Part shown: positions 34,181 to 44,400 of the stretch, in pieces
Numbering within the stretch: the first letter of the stretch is position 1
How the letters are laid out: every line of letters starts with the position of its first letter
Source of the DNA: Pedobacter punctiformis
Lineage (GTDB): Bacteria; Bacteroidota; Bacteroidia; Sphingobacteriales; Sphingobacteriaceae
Direction: 5' to 3'
NCBI RefSeq assembly: GCF_027213715.1
Contig: NZ_JAPWGM010000001.1
Span: 930,001 to 994,000 of the forward strand
DNA: 64,000 nt
Position numbers and translations under genes: made by a program
The notes under the pieces: model-generated
Database searches by the model: none
What the model was told of the DNA's origin: nothing
Seen by the model: only the letters and a program-made list of their open reading frames with translations

Positions 34181-36286
34181 TTATTCTTTTTCTGAAGAAG
34201 GGTTTAACCCCGTAACTTCCTGATTGATATCAGTATCGCCTACTCCATCATGCACTAATCCTTCTGCAGCAGGGCTTTGATCGCCTGTTCCATTTACAAA
34301 TTCGTCATAAGTAGTACGCGTATCAAACGGACGTTTTCCTAAAATTTCTTCTAAATCAGCCTGGAATAAAATCTCTTTTTCCAATAATTTTTGAGCTAAT
34401 TTCTCTAAACCATCACGTTTATCCGTTAATAATTGTTTCGTTTTAATGTAAACATCTCCAATTAACTTACGAACCTCAATATCAATTAACTCTGAAGTTT
34501 TTTCAGAATATGGTTTGTTAAAATTGTATTCGTTCTGTGGGTCATGGAAAGAAACATTACCCACATTATCATTCATACCATAAATAGTTACCATGGCATA
34601 AGATAGTTTCGTGATGCGTTCCAAATCGTTTTGCGCTCCCGTAGAAATTTTACCAAAAGTGATATCCTCAGCAACACGACCGCCCATTGTCATACACATA
34701 CCATCAATTAATTGCTCTGTAGTGTACAAAAATTGCTCTTTTGGTAGATATTGTGCATAACCTAGCGCAGCAACCCCACGAGGAACGATTGATACCTTAA
34801 CCAAAGGATCGGCATGCTCCAGGAACCAACCCGCAATGGCGTGACCAGCTTCGTGATAAGCAACAATGCGTTTTTCTTCAGGAGAGATGATTTTATTTTT
34901 CTTCTCTAAACCACCAATTACACGATCAATAGCATCCTGAAAATCCTGCATATCAACACTTTCCTTGTTGCGGCGGGCAGCAATTAAAGCCGCTTCATTA
35001 CAAACGTTTGCAATTTCGGCACCTGCAAAACCAGGTGTTTGCGCTGATAATTTTTTTGCATCAACCTCTGCAGAAGTTTTAATCGGTTTTAAGTGAACAT
35101 TGAAAATGTGCTCACGGCCAACTAAATCTGGTTTGTCAATAGAAATTTGTCTGTCAAAACGACCCGGACGTAACAAGGCTGAATCCAACACATCTGGTCT
35201 GTTGGTTGCTGCCAGAATAATAATTCCAGAATCGGTTCCGAAACCATCCATTTCTACAAGTAATTGGTTCAACGTATTTTCACGCTCATCGTTACCACCC
35301 ATTACGCTGTTTTTTCCACGGGCACGTCCAATAGCATCAACCTCATCAATAAAGATAATACAAGGTGCTTTATCTTTAGCCTGTTTAAACAAATCGCGTA
35401 CACGTGAAGCACCTACGCCCACAAACATCTCTACAAAATCAGAACCTGATAAAGAGAAAAATGGAACTTGTGCTTCACCTGCAACAGCTTTTGCTAATAA
35501 CGTTTTACCTGTACCCGGAGAGCCAACCAGTAATGCTCCTTTAGGGATTTTACCACCCAGATTGGTGTATTTTTTTGGGTTTTTAAGGAAATCTACAATT
35601 TCCATTACCTCTTGCTTTGCTTCTTCAAGGCCGGCAACATCGTTAAAAGTAATGTTTACCTGACTTTCTTTGTCAAAAAGAGTTGCTTTAGATTTACCAA
35701 TACTAAAAATCTGACCGCCACCACCGGCACCACCGCCCATACGGCGCATCATAAAAATCCAGAAACCAATTAATAACAATACTGGCAAAATGATGCTTAA
35801 AAACCAACTGGCTAATGGATTGCTGCGGCTTGTTTTTTCTGCTAAAACCTTCGGTTGCGTAGCTGGTAAATCTTTTTGAGAATCTGCCAATTGTTTGTCC
35901 AGGCCATCCATTGTACCAGAGTTAAAGTAAACGGTAGGACCAGAAGAGGATACGTTTAAAGAACTGGTATTTTTATAGGCTTTATACTGAGGTTTATTTA
36001 AGCTATCTTTTTTAATGTAGACTTCTGCTTTTACCAAATCATCGGCTTTGTAGGCAACTACTTTACTAACATCGCCCGTTAACAACATTTTTTGTTCAAA
36101 TGTTTGGTAGTCAACTTCTTTTCCTCCGTCTGAGCTAAGAAAAAACTGACCGGCAAAAATAGCGACTATAATAGCTGCATAAACCCAAAAAACATTGAAT
36201 TTTGATCCTTTTTGTGGCTTTTTCGGGATATTCGGTATACGTTTTCCCGGTTTTTTGTTGTCGTTTGTATTTTGATTATCGTTCAT
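34181..36286 (-). CDS. ftsH: ATP-dependent zinc metalloprotease FtsH
   Basis: A membrane-anchored AAA+ protease for quality control and regulated turnover. The 701 residues contain an N-terminal membrane helix (about 33-50), a periplasmic domain, a second helix (about 158-178), the AAA domain with Walker A starting at G255 (GSPGTGKT, where most homologues have GPPGTGKT) and Walker B CIIFIDEVDAIG, the SRH arginines (LRPGRFDRQI) and the M41 domain with H478-E-A-G-H482. The C-terminal 45 residues are acidic and low in order. It is downstream of rsfS on the same strand (28-bp gap), an order common in Bacteroidota. Confidence 0.97.
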   Translation of the reverse strand: MNDNQNTNDNKKPGKRIPNIPKKPQKGSKFNVFWVYAAIIVAIFAGQFFLSSDGGKEVDYQTFEQKMLLTGDVSKVVAYKADDLVKAEVYIKKDSLNKPQYKAYKNTSSLNVSSSGPTVYFNSGTMDGLDKQLADSQKDLPATQPKVLAEKTSRSNPLASWFLSIILPVLLLIGFWIFMMRRMGGGAGGGGQIFSIGKSKATLFDKESQVNITFNDVAGLEEAKQEVMEIVDFLKNPKKYTNLGGKIPKGALLVGSPGTGKTLLAKAVAGEAQVPFFSLSGSDFVEMFVGVGASRVRDLFKQAKDKAPCIIFIDEVDAIGRARGKNSVMGGNDERENTLNQLLVEMDGFGTDSGIIILAATNRPDVLDSALLRPGRFDRQISIDKPDLVGREHIFNVHLKPIKTSAEVDAKKLSAQTPGFAGAEIANVCNEAALIAARRNKESVDMQDFQDAIDRVIGGLEKKNKIISPEEKRIVAYHEAGHAIAGWFLEHADPLVKVSIVPRGVAALGYAQYLPKEQFLYTTEQLIDGMCMTMGGRVAEDITFGKISTGAQNDLERITKLSYAMVTIYGMNDNVGNVSFHDPQNEYNFNKPYSEKTSELIDIEVRKLIGDVYIKTKQLLTDKRDGLEKLAQKLLEKEILFQADLEEILGKRPFDTRTTYDEFVNGTGDQSPAAEGLVHDGVGDTDINQEVTGLNPSSEKE

Positions 36287-36314
36287 TTGTATCGTTCAAA
36301 AGGTATGTTTATGG

Positions 36315-36689
36315 TTAAGCGCTCTGAAAGTTTGTGCTTTCTGCATCGCCCCATAATTCTTCTATGCCATAAAAATGGCGTTTTTCTGTTTTAAAAATGT
36401 GCACAACCACATCAAAATAATCCAGTATTATCCAATCTGCACTTTCAAAACCTTCTTTATGTCGGGGATCAGCCTGGGTATTTTTATAAATTTCTTTTTC
36501 TACACTATCTGCTATAGCTTTTACCTGTGTGCCAGAGTTAGCACTGCAGATAATAAAGAAATCTGCTACTGAGGAATGAATATTTCTAAGGTCCAACCGC
36601 ACAATATCTTCTCCTTTTTTTTCCTGAATGCCATGTACGGCTAATTCAGAAAGGTATGTAGAAAGGGCTACTATTTTCTTTTTTACCAT
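36315..36689 (-). CDS. rsfS: Ribosomal silencing factor RsfS
   Basis: A 124-residue RsfS/YbeB (DUF143) protein that binds L14 of the large subunit and blocks subunit joining in starvation. Family features span the whole length: DIVRLDLRN, ADFFIICSANSGTQVKAIADSV, then ADWIILDYFDVVVHIF. The length is normal with a short C-terminal tail. It is probably cotranscribed with ftsH downstream, and it diverges from birA with 45 bp between the starts. Confidence 0.95.
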   Translation of the reverse strand: MVKKKIVALSTYLSELAVHGIQEKKGEDIVRLDLRNIHSSVADFFIICSANSGTQVKAIADSVEKEIYKNTQADPRHKEGFESADWIILDYFDVVVHIFKTEKRHFYGIEELWGDAESTNFQSA

Positions 36690-36734
36690 TAAAATGCTTT
36701 AATTTTGAGATTACAATAAATATAAATTCAACAC

Positions 36735-37511
36735 TTGCAAAATAACACTTTTTCGACACTATTTGTTGGTCAAAATTTAATCAAATTAAAAGAAGTTGAT
36801 TCTACTAATAACTATTTAAAGAATCTGGCTTCAAATTCCGAGCCATTACCCGAAGGAACTGTAATTATGGCAGATAATCAGTTTGCAGGCAGGGGGCAAC
36901 AGGAAAGTGTTTGGCAAACAGAACCAGGAAAAAACATCAGCACCAGTATTTATTTAAAGCCCTCATTTTTACCGTTAAATAAACAGTTTTATTTAAATAT
37001 AGCCGTTAGTTTAGCCGTGAGTGAAGCTTTAACACAATTTGTTGATGAGCCTGTTGAAGTGAAATGGCCTAATGATATTTATTGTATGGGGCGTAAACTA
37101 GGTGGTATTTTAATCGAAAACACACTGACAGGTGTTTTTATAAAATCGTCCGTTATTGGCATTGGTTTAAATATTAACCAGCAAAACTTTAGACCAGATT
37201 TAACTCAAAAAGCAATTTCTCTGATTCAATTGCTAAAAAAGGAAACTCCTTTAGAAATCATATTAGAGAAAATATTCGTTTATATGGAAAAATACTATTT
37301 AAATTTGAGAGAAGGTAAATACGATTTTTTACAAAGCGATTACCTTAAAAGGTTATATAACTTCAATGTTACCGCCACATATAAGCAAAATGGAAAGGTT
37401 TTTGAAGGGATCATAAAAGGAGTTGAAGATAACGGACGTTTAATTATGGAAACTGAAACCGGCGAAAGCGTTTTTAACTTCAAGGAAATAGAATTTATAC
37501 ACACAAAATAA
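36735..37511 (+). CDS. birA: Biotin--[acetyl-CoA-carboxylase] ligase
   Basis: Attaches biotin to the carrier subunit of acetyl-CoA carboxylase. The 258 residues comprise only the catalytic and C-terminal domains, with no DNA-binding N-terminal domain, so it cannot act as the E. coli-type repressor. Motifs are the biotin and ATP loop AGRGQQESVW (G52-R53-G54), KWPNDIY with KLGGILIE, and the C-terminal SH3-like part (KQNGKVFEGIIKGVEDNGRL). The start is a TTG at 36735, since no ATG fits the conserved N-terminus. A degenerate box TAAATTCA ends 4 nt before it. Confidence 0.92.
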   Translation: MQNNTFSTLFVGQNLIKLKEVDSTNNYLKNLASNSEPLPEGTVIMADNQFAGRGQQESVWQTEPGKNISTSIYLKPSFLPLNKQFYLNIAVSLAVSEALTQFVDEPVEVKWPNDIYCMGRKLGGILIENTLTGVFIKSSVIGIGLNINQQNFRPDLTQKAISLIQLLKKETPLEIILEKIFVYMEKYYLNLREGKYDFLQSDYLKRLYNFNVTATYKQNGKVFEGIIKGVEDNGRLIMETETGESVFNFKEIEFIHTK

Positions 37512-37519
37512 ACACACAA

Positions 37520-37969
37520 ATGAAAAAAATCACCTTAGCACTATCTTTAGTGTTGTTTACCATCCTCGGGGCCTTTGCGCAAATTGAAAAACCAGTAACC
37601 TGGGCTTATGTAGCGAAAAAAGTTAGTAAAACAGAAGCCGTTTTATATTTAAAAGCGACTATCGACGACAGATGGCACATTTATTCACAAAATATTAAAG
37701 ATGGTGGGCCAGTAAAAACCACTTTTACCTTTACTCCATCTAAAGACTTTAGCCTGGTTGGCAAAACAGTAGAACCTAAAGCGGTTGTTAAATATGAATC
37801 TACATTTAAAATGAATGTTAGCTATTTCGAAAAACAAGTTATCTTTCAACAAAAGGTTAAATTGAATAAGGGAACAACAACCATTAAAGGTAAAGTAGAA
37901 TTTATGGTATGTAACGATAAACAATGTCTTCCTCCGGAAGAAGTTGAGTTTAGCATTCCGGTAAAATAA
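37520..37969 (+). CDS. DsbD N-terminal-like (DsbC-domain) secreted protein
   Basis: A 149-residue protein with a signal peptide (KKITLALSLVLFTILGAFAQ) and a single domain of the DsbD alpha type. It ends with the paired cysteines in VCNDKQCLPPEEVEF, the disulfide pair of the DsbD periplasmic domain. In E. coli this domain is fused to DsbD; here it is free, and the DsbD gene 147 bp downstream lacks it. It probably receives electrons from the DsbD membrane domain and passes them to periplasmic partners. An intrinsic terminator lies in between. The start regions of the two genes are similar (ACACACAAATGAAAAA-like). Confidence 0.85.
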   Translation: MKKITLALSLVLFTILGAFAQIEKPVTWAYVAKKVSKTEAVLYLKATIDDRWHIYSQNIKDGGPVKTTFTFTPSKDFSLVGKTVEPKAVVKYESTFKMNVSYFEKQVIFQQKVKLNKGTTTIKGKVEFMVCNDKQCLPPEEVEFSIPVK

Positions 37970-37987
37970 AATTGAAAAATTTTTTAT

Positions 37988-38016
37988 AAAACAGTCCCGA
38001 ATTTTCGGGACTGTTT
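37988..38016 (+). terminator. Intrinsic terminator between the two DsbD parts
   Basis: AAACAGTCCCGAA and TTTTCGGGACTGTTT pair over about 12 bp with a short AT loop. It separates the free DsbD N-domain gene from dsbD. Confidence 0.8.
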
Positions 38017-38115
38017 CTGTTTAAAGTAAAATCTAAGTGCTGTAGGGGTTTAAAGATTAATCCTTTACAAAATTATGCTTAATTTCACGCTTTCAAACAC
38101 ACACAAAACACACAA

Positions 38116-39807
38116 ATGAAAAAGGTTTTATTATTGTTACTAATGGTTTCAATGTTTATTGCATTGCCAGCCGTTAAAAGTTTCGCTGTAGTGATACAGG
38201 ATACTACTGCAACCGCCCCCCCGGATGATTTACAATTTATAGAGGTCGGCTCTGCAAAAGATAGTGCCGCAAATAATATTGTTAAAGATTCTGTCAAAAA
38301 AGACACGGTTTCGACCGCCAAAGTTGATGCTGTAAAAGCCGAAAAAAATCTTTCTAAGCCCCTTCTTTCTATTTTTGCCGCAGGTTTTATTGCGGGGTTA
38401 ATTGCCTTTTTGCTTCCATGTATTTTCCCAATGGTGCCCTTAACCGTTAGTTATTTTACCAAAAGAGCCGAAACAAAAGGAAAAGGCATACAAGGCGCTA
38501 TAATTTATGGTGTTTCCATTATTGTAATTTATGTAGTGTTAGGTGTATTGATTACAATAATTTTTGGAGCCAGTGCCTTAAATGAACTGGCAACAGATGG
38601 CTTTTTTAACGTTTTTATATTTCTGATTCTATTAATTTTTGGAATATCCTTTTTAGGGGCATTTGAGATTACACTCCCGAGCTCTTTTGTAAATAAAATG
38701 GACTCTAAATCAGATTCAAAAGGATTAACCGGTATATTTTTCATGGCCGCAACATTGGCTGTTGTTTCTTTCTCCTGTACCGGCCCTTTAATTGGCACCC
38801 TGCTGGTAACCGTTGGCCAAAGCGGAGGCTTTTTAGCTCCGGTTATGGGGATGTTTGGCTTCTCATTGGCTTTGGCACTAATTTTTGTTGTTTTTGCAAT
38901 TTTTCCAAGTTGGATGACTTCTTTGCCTAAATCTGGCGGATGGTTAAACTCCGTAAAAGTTGTTTTGGGTCTTATTGAAATCGCCCTGGCACTTAAATTC
39001 TTATCAACAGCAGATCTTGCCTATCACTGGGGGATTTTGGACCGCGAAGTATTCATTTCTATATGGATCGTGATTGCCTTTATTTTAGGGTTTTATTTGC
39101 TTGGAAAACTAAAATTCTCTCACGACAGTGATGTTCCGTATGTTTCTACGCCGAGATTATTTTTAGGTGGTGCAGCATTTGTTTTTGCTTTTTACTTAAT
39201 TCCCGGTTTATGGGGTGCGCCACTTAAAGCCGTGAGTGCTTTGGTTCCTCCTCTTTCTACTCAGGATTTTGTAATCGGACAGGAAAATAATAGTGGAACA
39301 CAAACTAAAACGGAACCGCATTCTAAAAGAAAATATGCTGAGTTTTTGCACATCCCACATCATATTGATGGCTTTTTTGATTACGAAGAAGCCTTAGCTT
39401 ATGCCAAAGAAGTGAAAAAACCACTGTTTTTAGACTTCACGGGCCATGGCTGTGTAAATTGCCGCGAAATGGAAGCCAGGGTTTGGTCTGATCCCCGGGT
39501 ATTAAAAAAATTAAAGGAAGATTATATTGTCGTATCACTTTATACGGATGACAAAACGGCCTTACCCGAGGCGGAACAATTTGATTCAAAAGTATTAGAG
39601 ACAAAAGTAAATACAGTTGGTAAAAAGTTCAAGCATTTGCAAGCTGAACGTTTTAAAACAATATCTCAACCATACTACGTACTTTTGGGCACTGATGAAA
39701 AAGAATTAGTTTCTCCTCCAATCGGGGTAGAATTTGACATAAACAAATATTTGCAATATCTGGATAAAGGATTATCCGAATTTGCTAAGAAACAAACAAA
39801 TGAGTAA
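38116..39807 (+). CDS. dsbD: Thiol:disulfide interchange protein DsbD
   Basis: A 563-residue protein that moves electrons from cytoplasmic thioredoxin across the inner membrane. A signal peptide is followed by a short threonine- and lysine-rich linker, then eight membrane helices with the two redox cysteines C102 (LPCIFPMVPLTV) and C221 (FSCTGPLIG), and a C-terminal thioredoxin-like domain with C446-V-N-C449 (GHGCVNCREME). The usual N-terminal DsbC-like domain is missing and is encoded by the preceding gene. The last 8 bp overlap pfkA (ATGAGTAA), so pfkA is probably translationally coupled. Confidence 0.93.
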   Translation: MKKVLLLLLMVSMFIALPAVKSFAVVIQDTTATAPPDDLQFIEVGSAKDSAANNIVKDSVKKDTVSTAKVDAVKAEKNLSKPLLSIFAAGFIAGLIAFLLPCIFPMVPLTVSYFTKRAETKGKGIQGAIIYGVSIIVIYVVLGVLITIIFGASALNELATDGFFNVFIFLILLIFGISFLGAFEITLPSSFVNKMDSKSDSKGLTGIFFMAATLAVVSFSCTGPLIGTLLVTVGQSGGFLAPVMGMFGFSLALALIFVVFAIFPSWMTSLPKSGGWLNSVKVVLGLIEIALALKFLSTADLAYHWGILDREVFISIWIVIAFILGFYLLGKLKFSHDSDVPYVSTPRLFLGGAAFVFAFYLIPGLWGAPLKAVSALVPPLSTQDFVIGQENNSGTQTKTEPHSKRKYAEFLHIPHHIDGFFDYEEALAYAKEVKKPLFLDFTGHGCVNCREMEARVWSDPRVLKKLKEDYIVVSLYTDDKTALPEAEQFDSKVLETKVNTVGKKFKHLQAERFKTISQPYYVLLGTDEKELVSPPIGVEFDINKYLQYLDKGLSEFAKKQTNE

Positions 39808-40783
39808 GATAAAAAACATTGGTGTTTTAACCTCTGGCGGCGATTCGCCAGGCATGAATGCCGCAATTAGGGCTGTAGTAAGGGCCGCAATTTATTATGA
39901 TGTAGAAGTAACTGGTTTTCTTCGCGGATACGAGGGATTAATCAACAACGATTTTATTCCAATGGACCGTAAATCTGTTGCCAACATTATCCAACGTGGC
40001 GGAACGATTTTAAAAACAGCCCGGAGTGAAGCATTTAAAACGGTAGAGGGAAGAAAGAAGGCGTATGAGAATTTAAAAAAACTTGACATTGACGCCTTGA
40101 TTGTGATTGGTGGAGATGGAACCTTTACCGGAGCCAATATTTTTACCAAAGAATTTAATTTCCCAATTATTGGTTTACCAGGAACAATTGATAACGATTT
40201 AGCGGGAACAGATTTTACAATAGGCTATGATTCCGCAATTAATACTGTAATTGACGCAGTGGATAAAATAAGGGATACTGCTGAATCGCATGACAGGTTA
40301 TTTATCGTTGAGGTAATGGGTCGCGACTCCGGCCTTATTGCTTTGCGAAGCGGTATTGGAGTAGGTGCAGAAGCAATTCTTATTCCGGAAGCCAATATGG
40401 GCGTTGAAGATGTTTTACATAAACTGGAGCATAGCCGTAAAGACAAATCATCGAAAATAATTATTGTTGCCGAAGGAGATGATGCTGGCGGGGCATTTAA
40501 AGTTGGCGAAATTTTAGAGAAGAAATACCCTCATTACGATACCAAGGTTTCGGTACTTGGACATATTCAGCGTGGTGGAAAACCAACTTGCATGGACAGG
40601 GTACTGGCCAGCAGATTAGGTGTGGTAGCTGTAGAGGGATTACTTAAAGGCGAAAGCGGAGTTATGGCCGGGCAAATAAACAAAGAAATGGTTTTTACAC
40701 CCTTCGATCATGCCATTAAACATATTGATGCTGAGAAAGTAAGTTCAACCTGGATAAAATTAATTGATATTCTGTCTTTTTAG
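39800..40783 (+). CDS. pfkA: ATP-dependent 6-phosphofructokinase
   Basis: Phosphorylates fructose 6-phosphate, the committing step of glycolysis. The protein has 327 residues from ATG 39800; an in-frame upstream codon at 39782 lies inside dsbD and is not needed. Motifs in order are TSGGDSPGMNAAIRAVVR, VIGGDGTFTGA, PGTIDNDLAGTD (catalytic Asp region), DRLFIVEVMGRDSGLIA and the C-terminal LGHIQRGGKPTCMDR. GGDGT with Gly at the PPi/ATP-discriminating site points to ATP use. Coupling to dsbD is unusual in terms of function and may be only positional. A strong terminator follows. Confidence 0.95.
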   Translation: MSKIKNIGVLTSGGDSPGMNAAIRAVVRAAIYYDVEVTGFLRGYEGLINNDFIPMDRKSVANIIQRGGTILKTARSEAFKTVEGRKKAYENLKKLDIDALIVIGGDGTFTGANIFTKEFNFPIIGLPGTIDNDLAGTDFTIGYDSAINTVIDAVDKIRDTAESHDRLFIVEVMGRDSGLIALRSGIGVGAEAILIPEANMGVEDVLHKLEHSRKDKSSKIIIVAEGDDAGGAFKVGEILEKKYPHYDTKVSVLGHIQRGGKPTCMDRVLASRLGVVAVEGLLKGESGVMAGQINKEMVFTPFDHAIKHIDAEKVSSTWIKLIDILSF

Positions 40784-40806
40784 ACCCGAAAAGAATGATA
40801 AAAAGA

Positions 40807-40840
40807 AAAGTCCTTCCCGCACCGGAAGGACTTTCTTGTT
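40807..40840 (+). terminator. Intrinsic terminator of the dsbD-pfkA transcript
   Basis: AAAGTCCTTCC and GGAAGGACTTT pair perfectly over 11 bp around a 6-nt loop; the following TCTTG-TTTT is a weak T-run. Confidence 0.75.
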
Positions 40841-40919
40841 TTGCTTAGTTTTCGCAATAAGCAAATAAAAATTCATTAGCAGAGACGAACCTGAAGTTTA
40901 ACTCCGTTAATAAAAAACA

Positions 40920-41246
40920 CTAGATATCTTCAATAACAACAGCAGTACCACTTGCGGTAACCATGAGCATACTACCGCCGCTACCAACGGTTTCATAATC
41001 CAGGTCTACACCAACAATTGCATTTGCACCAAGTGCTGCTGCATATTGTTGCATTTCGTTTACGGCGGTATCCTTTCCTTCTCTTAAAACTTGTTCATAA
41101 GATCCGGATCTTCCACCCACAATATCACGAATTCCCGCAAAAAGATCTCTAAAAATATTTGCACCAATAATGGTTTCGCCTGTTACCAGACCAATGTACT
41201 TCACTATTTTTTTGCCCTCTACAGAAGGCGTTGTAGTTATCAGCAT
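40920..41246 (-). CDS. ybjQ: YbjQ family (UPF0145) protein
   Basis: A 108-residue protein covering the entire YbjQ/UPF0145 domain. Typical segments are [19 protein letters not shown], the acidic-aromatic helix [20 protein letters not shown] and the strand GVDLDYETV. The family forms pentamers and has been called heavy-metal-binding domain by annotation pipelines, without firm proof. It is a single gene. The 246 bp upstream (41247-41492), shared with the divergent VIT-domain gene, contain no feature that I can recognise. Confidence 0.87.
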   Translation of the reverse strand: MLITTTPSVEGKKIVKYIGLVTGETIIGANIFRDLFAGIRDIVGGRSGSYEQVLREGKDTAVNEMQQYAAALGANAIVGVDLDYETVGSGGSMLMVTASGTAVVIEDI

Positions 41247-41492
41247 AGCATTCTTTTCTCTTTGGATGGTAAGTTATATAATTTGTTACAAATTATTAGA
41301 AAATCAGTATTCGTTTTTTGTTGGTATAGCCTGTATTACTGTTGTTTAAGTGTCATTTTAAAACAACTGGTTTTATTTACACAGGTGAAATTTTCCTGGT
41401 GCTGAATAAAAAAAATGGAGTCTTAAAACGAAATGCTAAAATAAATTTATGCAATCACAACAAATTTTGCATCCCTATTAAAAACCAATATT

Positions 41493-44400
41493 ATGAAAAA
41501 ACTAAAAGCCATAATCGTATTTCCCCTATTAATACTGGCAACCTTTGTTCAGGCACAAATGCCTGTGCTTAAAGTTCAGCAAGCAGAAAATGAAGCGCAA
41601 AAACAAGCGGTTAATTTGAAAAAGCTAAACATCGATGTACAGATTACCGGAAATATTGCAACTACGGTTATGACGATGACTTTTTACAACAACAGCAATC
41701 GGGTGTTAGAAGGAGAATTAACATTTCCAATGCCCGATGGAGTAACGGTTAGCAGGTACGCACTTGACATTAATGGTAAAATGCGTGAAGCAGTACCAGT
41801 TGAAAAGGCAAAAGCAACTGAAGTTTTTGAAAGCATCGAGCGAAGACGTGTTGATCCGGGTTTGCTGGAAAAAGTAGAGGGCAATAACTTTCGCACCCGT
41901 ATATATCCATTACCCGCCAAAGGGAGCCGGACTATAATTGTAGGTTATGAAGAAGAGCTTAATTTTAATCATACAAATGCACTTCAGTATCATTTGCCGT
42001 TGGATTACAATCAACCTATAGAAGAGTTTGCATTAAAAACCACTGTTTTTGAAAGCGTTATTAAACCTGAGTTGGCAGAACAGCCTGATGGGACATTTAA
42101 TTTTAGCGCAAAGGGTAATACTTATGTTGGCGAAATAAAGAAAACCAATTATGAGCCAAAACATGGCTTAACCATAAGCCTGCCTAAGCGTAGTGATTTG
42201 CCCGAAGTGCAGATGCAAAAAGCTTCAACCGGCTATTATTTTATGGTTAATGTTTTTCCAAAGGTTCAAAACAGACCAAGACAATGGGCAAACCAAATCG
42301 GCTTAATTTGGGATTGTTCTTTAAGCGGTTTGCAGCGGGACGTGAAAAAGGAAATGGAACTTTTAGACCTTATCATAAAACAAAAGCAAAATTTAACCAT
42401 TCAATTAGGATTGTTAAACAACAACTTTAAAAGTGGAGGTAATTTTGTAATTACTAATGGAAACTGGGCGCTTTTAAAAAAGAAACTGGAAAGCGTTGTT
42501 TATGATGGAGGAACAAATTTTAGCGCCATAAATTCAAAAAACTTACAGGCAGAAGAATATCTGTTTTTCTCTGATGGCTTATCCACATTTGGCAAAAATA
42601 CAGTTAATCTAAATAAGCCCGTTCATACCATAAATACAGCTTTAAAAGCGGATTATAGCACTTTAAAATACATCAGTTTAAAAACCGGGGGTCAGTTTAT
42701 AAATTTAAACGCCATAAATACAGAAACGGCTTTTAAGCAGTTGAGTCAGGAAAATTTACAGTTTCTGGGCATTAAAAATGGTGTCGATGTAAAACAGGTT
42801 TATCCCTCATTGCATGTTAATGTAGATGGGCAACTTTCTCTTGCCGGAATTTTAAACGGTTTAAATACACAGTTTATGTTGCAGTTTGGCTATGGGAATA
42901 CGGTTGTTTTGGAAGTACCGATCCGTTTAAATGCAACTGAACATACATTAACCAGTATTGACGTAAGGCGGGTTTGGGCACAAAAGAAGATTGCCGAAAT
43001 GGATATCCAGTACGAAGCAAATAAAGAGGACATTAGTGCTTTAAGTAAACAATTTGGCATTGTAACCAGAAACACCAGTTTGATTGTTTTAGAGAACCTG
43101 GATGATTATTTACGTTACGATATTACACCGCCTGCCGAACTGCGCAGTGAATATGATGTGGTAATGAAACAACGCCGGGCAGATATTTTGGAGCGTAAAA
43201 CAGACCTTATGAATGCTGCAGTGGCGATGACCAAGGATTTGAAAACCTGGTGGAATACAGATTTCAGGGCTTTGAAAACAAATAAAGAAAAAGATAAATA
43301 CCCAACGGTGGCTGGCGATCCGGTAGCTGATGTGGTTGCTGCCGAGCCTGCAAGCCAGAAAATGGAGGTACAGGAAATGAGAGTGCCTGCGCCCGTGGCC
43401 ATTCCACCAAATCAAGCCAACAGAAGGGAAACCGAAAGCAATGCCCTACATGAAGTTGTCGTAACAGCCTCGTCTCAGGTCGTTCAAAGAAAAAGTATGG
43501 CTAGTGCTTCAGTTGCTTTGCAAGGAAGTGTTGCCGGTTTACAGGTAGCAGATAAAAAAATAATAACGAGAGTGGGCGAAATGATTCAGGGGCCAACCAT
43601 TATAATTCCTGAATTTAAAAGTGATAAAGATTACATGAAAAATTTAAATGGAAAGCCAGACAGTGCTTATCTGGCCTATTTAAAAATGAGACCTGGTTAC
43701 ATCACTACACCAATGTTTTATTTTGATGTAGCCAATTGGTTTTATCAGCAAAAAGATAGTGTAAGGGCTTTAACCATTTTAAGTAATATTGCCGATCTGG
43801 ATTTAGAAAATGCTGACTTATATAAAACACTGGCCTATAAATTAAAACAAACCGGTAATTACACTGAAGAAATTTTTGTTACCGGAAAAGTATTGCAATG
43901 GCGTCCAATGGAAGCTCAAAGTTACCGGGATTATGCCCTGGCTTTAGCAGATGCCGGACAATACCAAAAAGCCCTGGATCATTTGTATAAAGTTTTAACG
44001 CAAAGTTATAATTCGCAAATAGCAGACAGAGATCAGGGAATTGAAGAAATTATTATTTCCGAAATAAATAATCTGATTAACAATCATAAAGACAAATTAA
44101 ATGTCCGCGGCATTGATAAAAGAATGATTTTTCCATTGCCTGTTGATATTAGAGTAGTTTTAAACTGGAATAAAAATGACACAGATATCGATTTATGGTT
44201 AACAGATCCGACAGGTGAAAAAGGTTATTACAGTAATCCAAGAACTCAAATTGGAGGCCGCATTAGCAATGATTTTACTTCGGGTTACGGACCAGAACAG
44301 TTTATGGTAAAAAAAGCAGTGAAAGGTAAATATAAAATTGAGGTAAACTATTTTGGGGACAGTCAGATTAATATTAGTGGACCAACCACCATTACTGCCG

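Noticed and set aside
35100..35663. 187-codon plus-strand open frame over ftsH
   Set aside because: It is antisense to the conserved AAA domain of ftsH, has no recognisable motifs and shows composition expected from a shadow frame.
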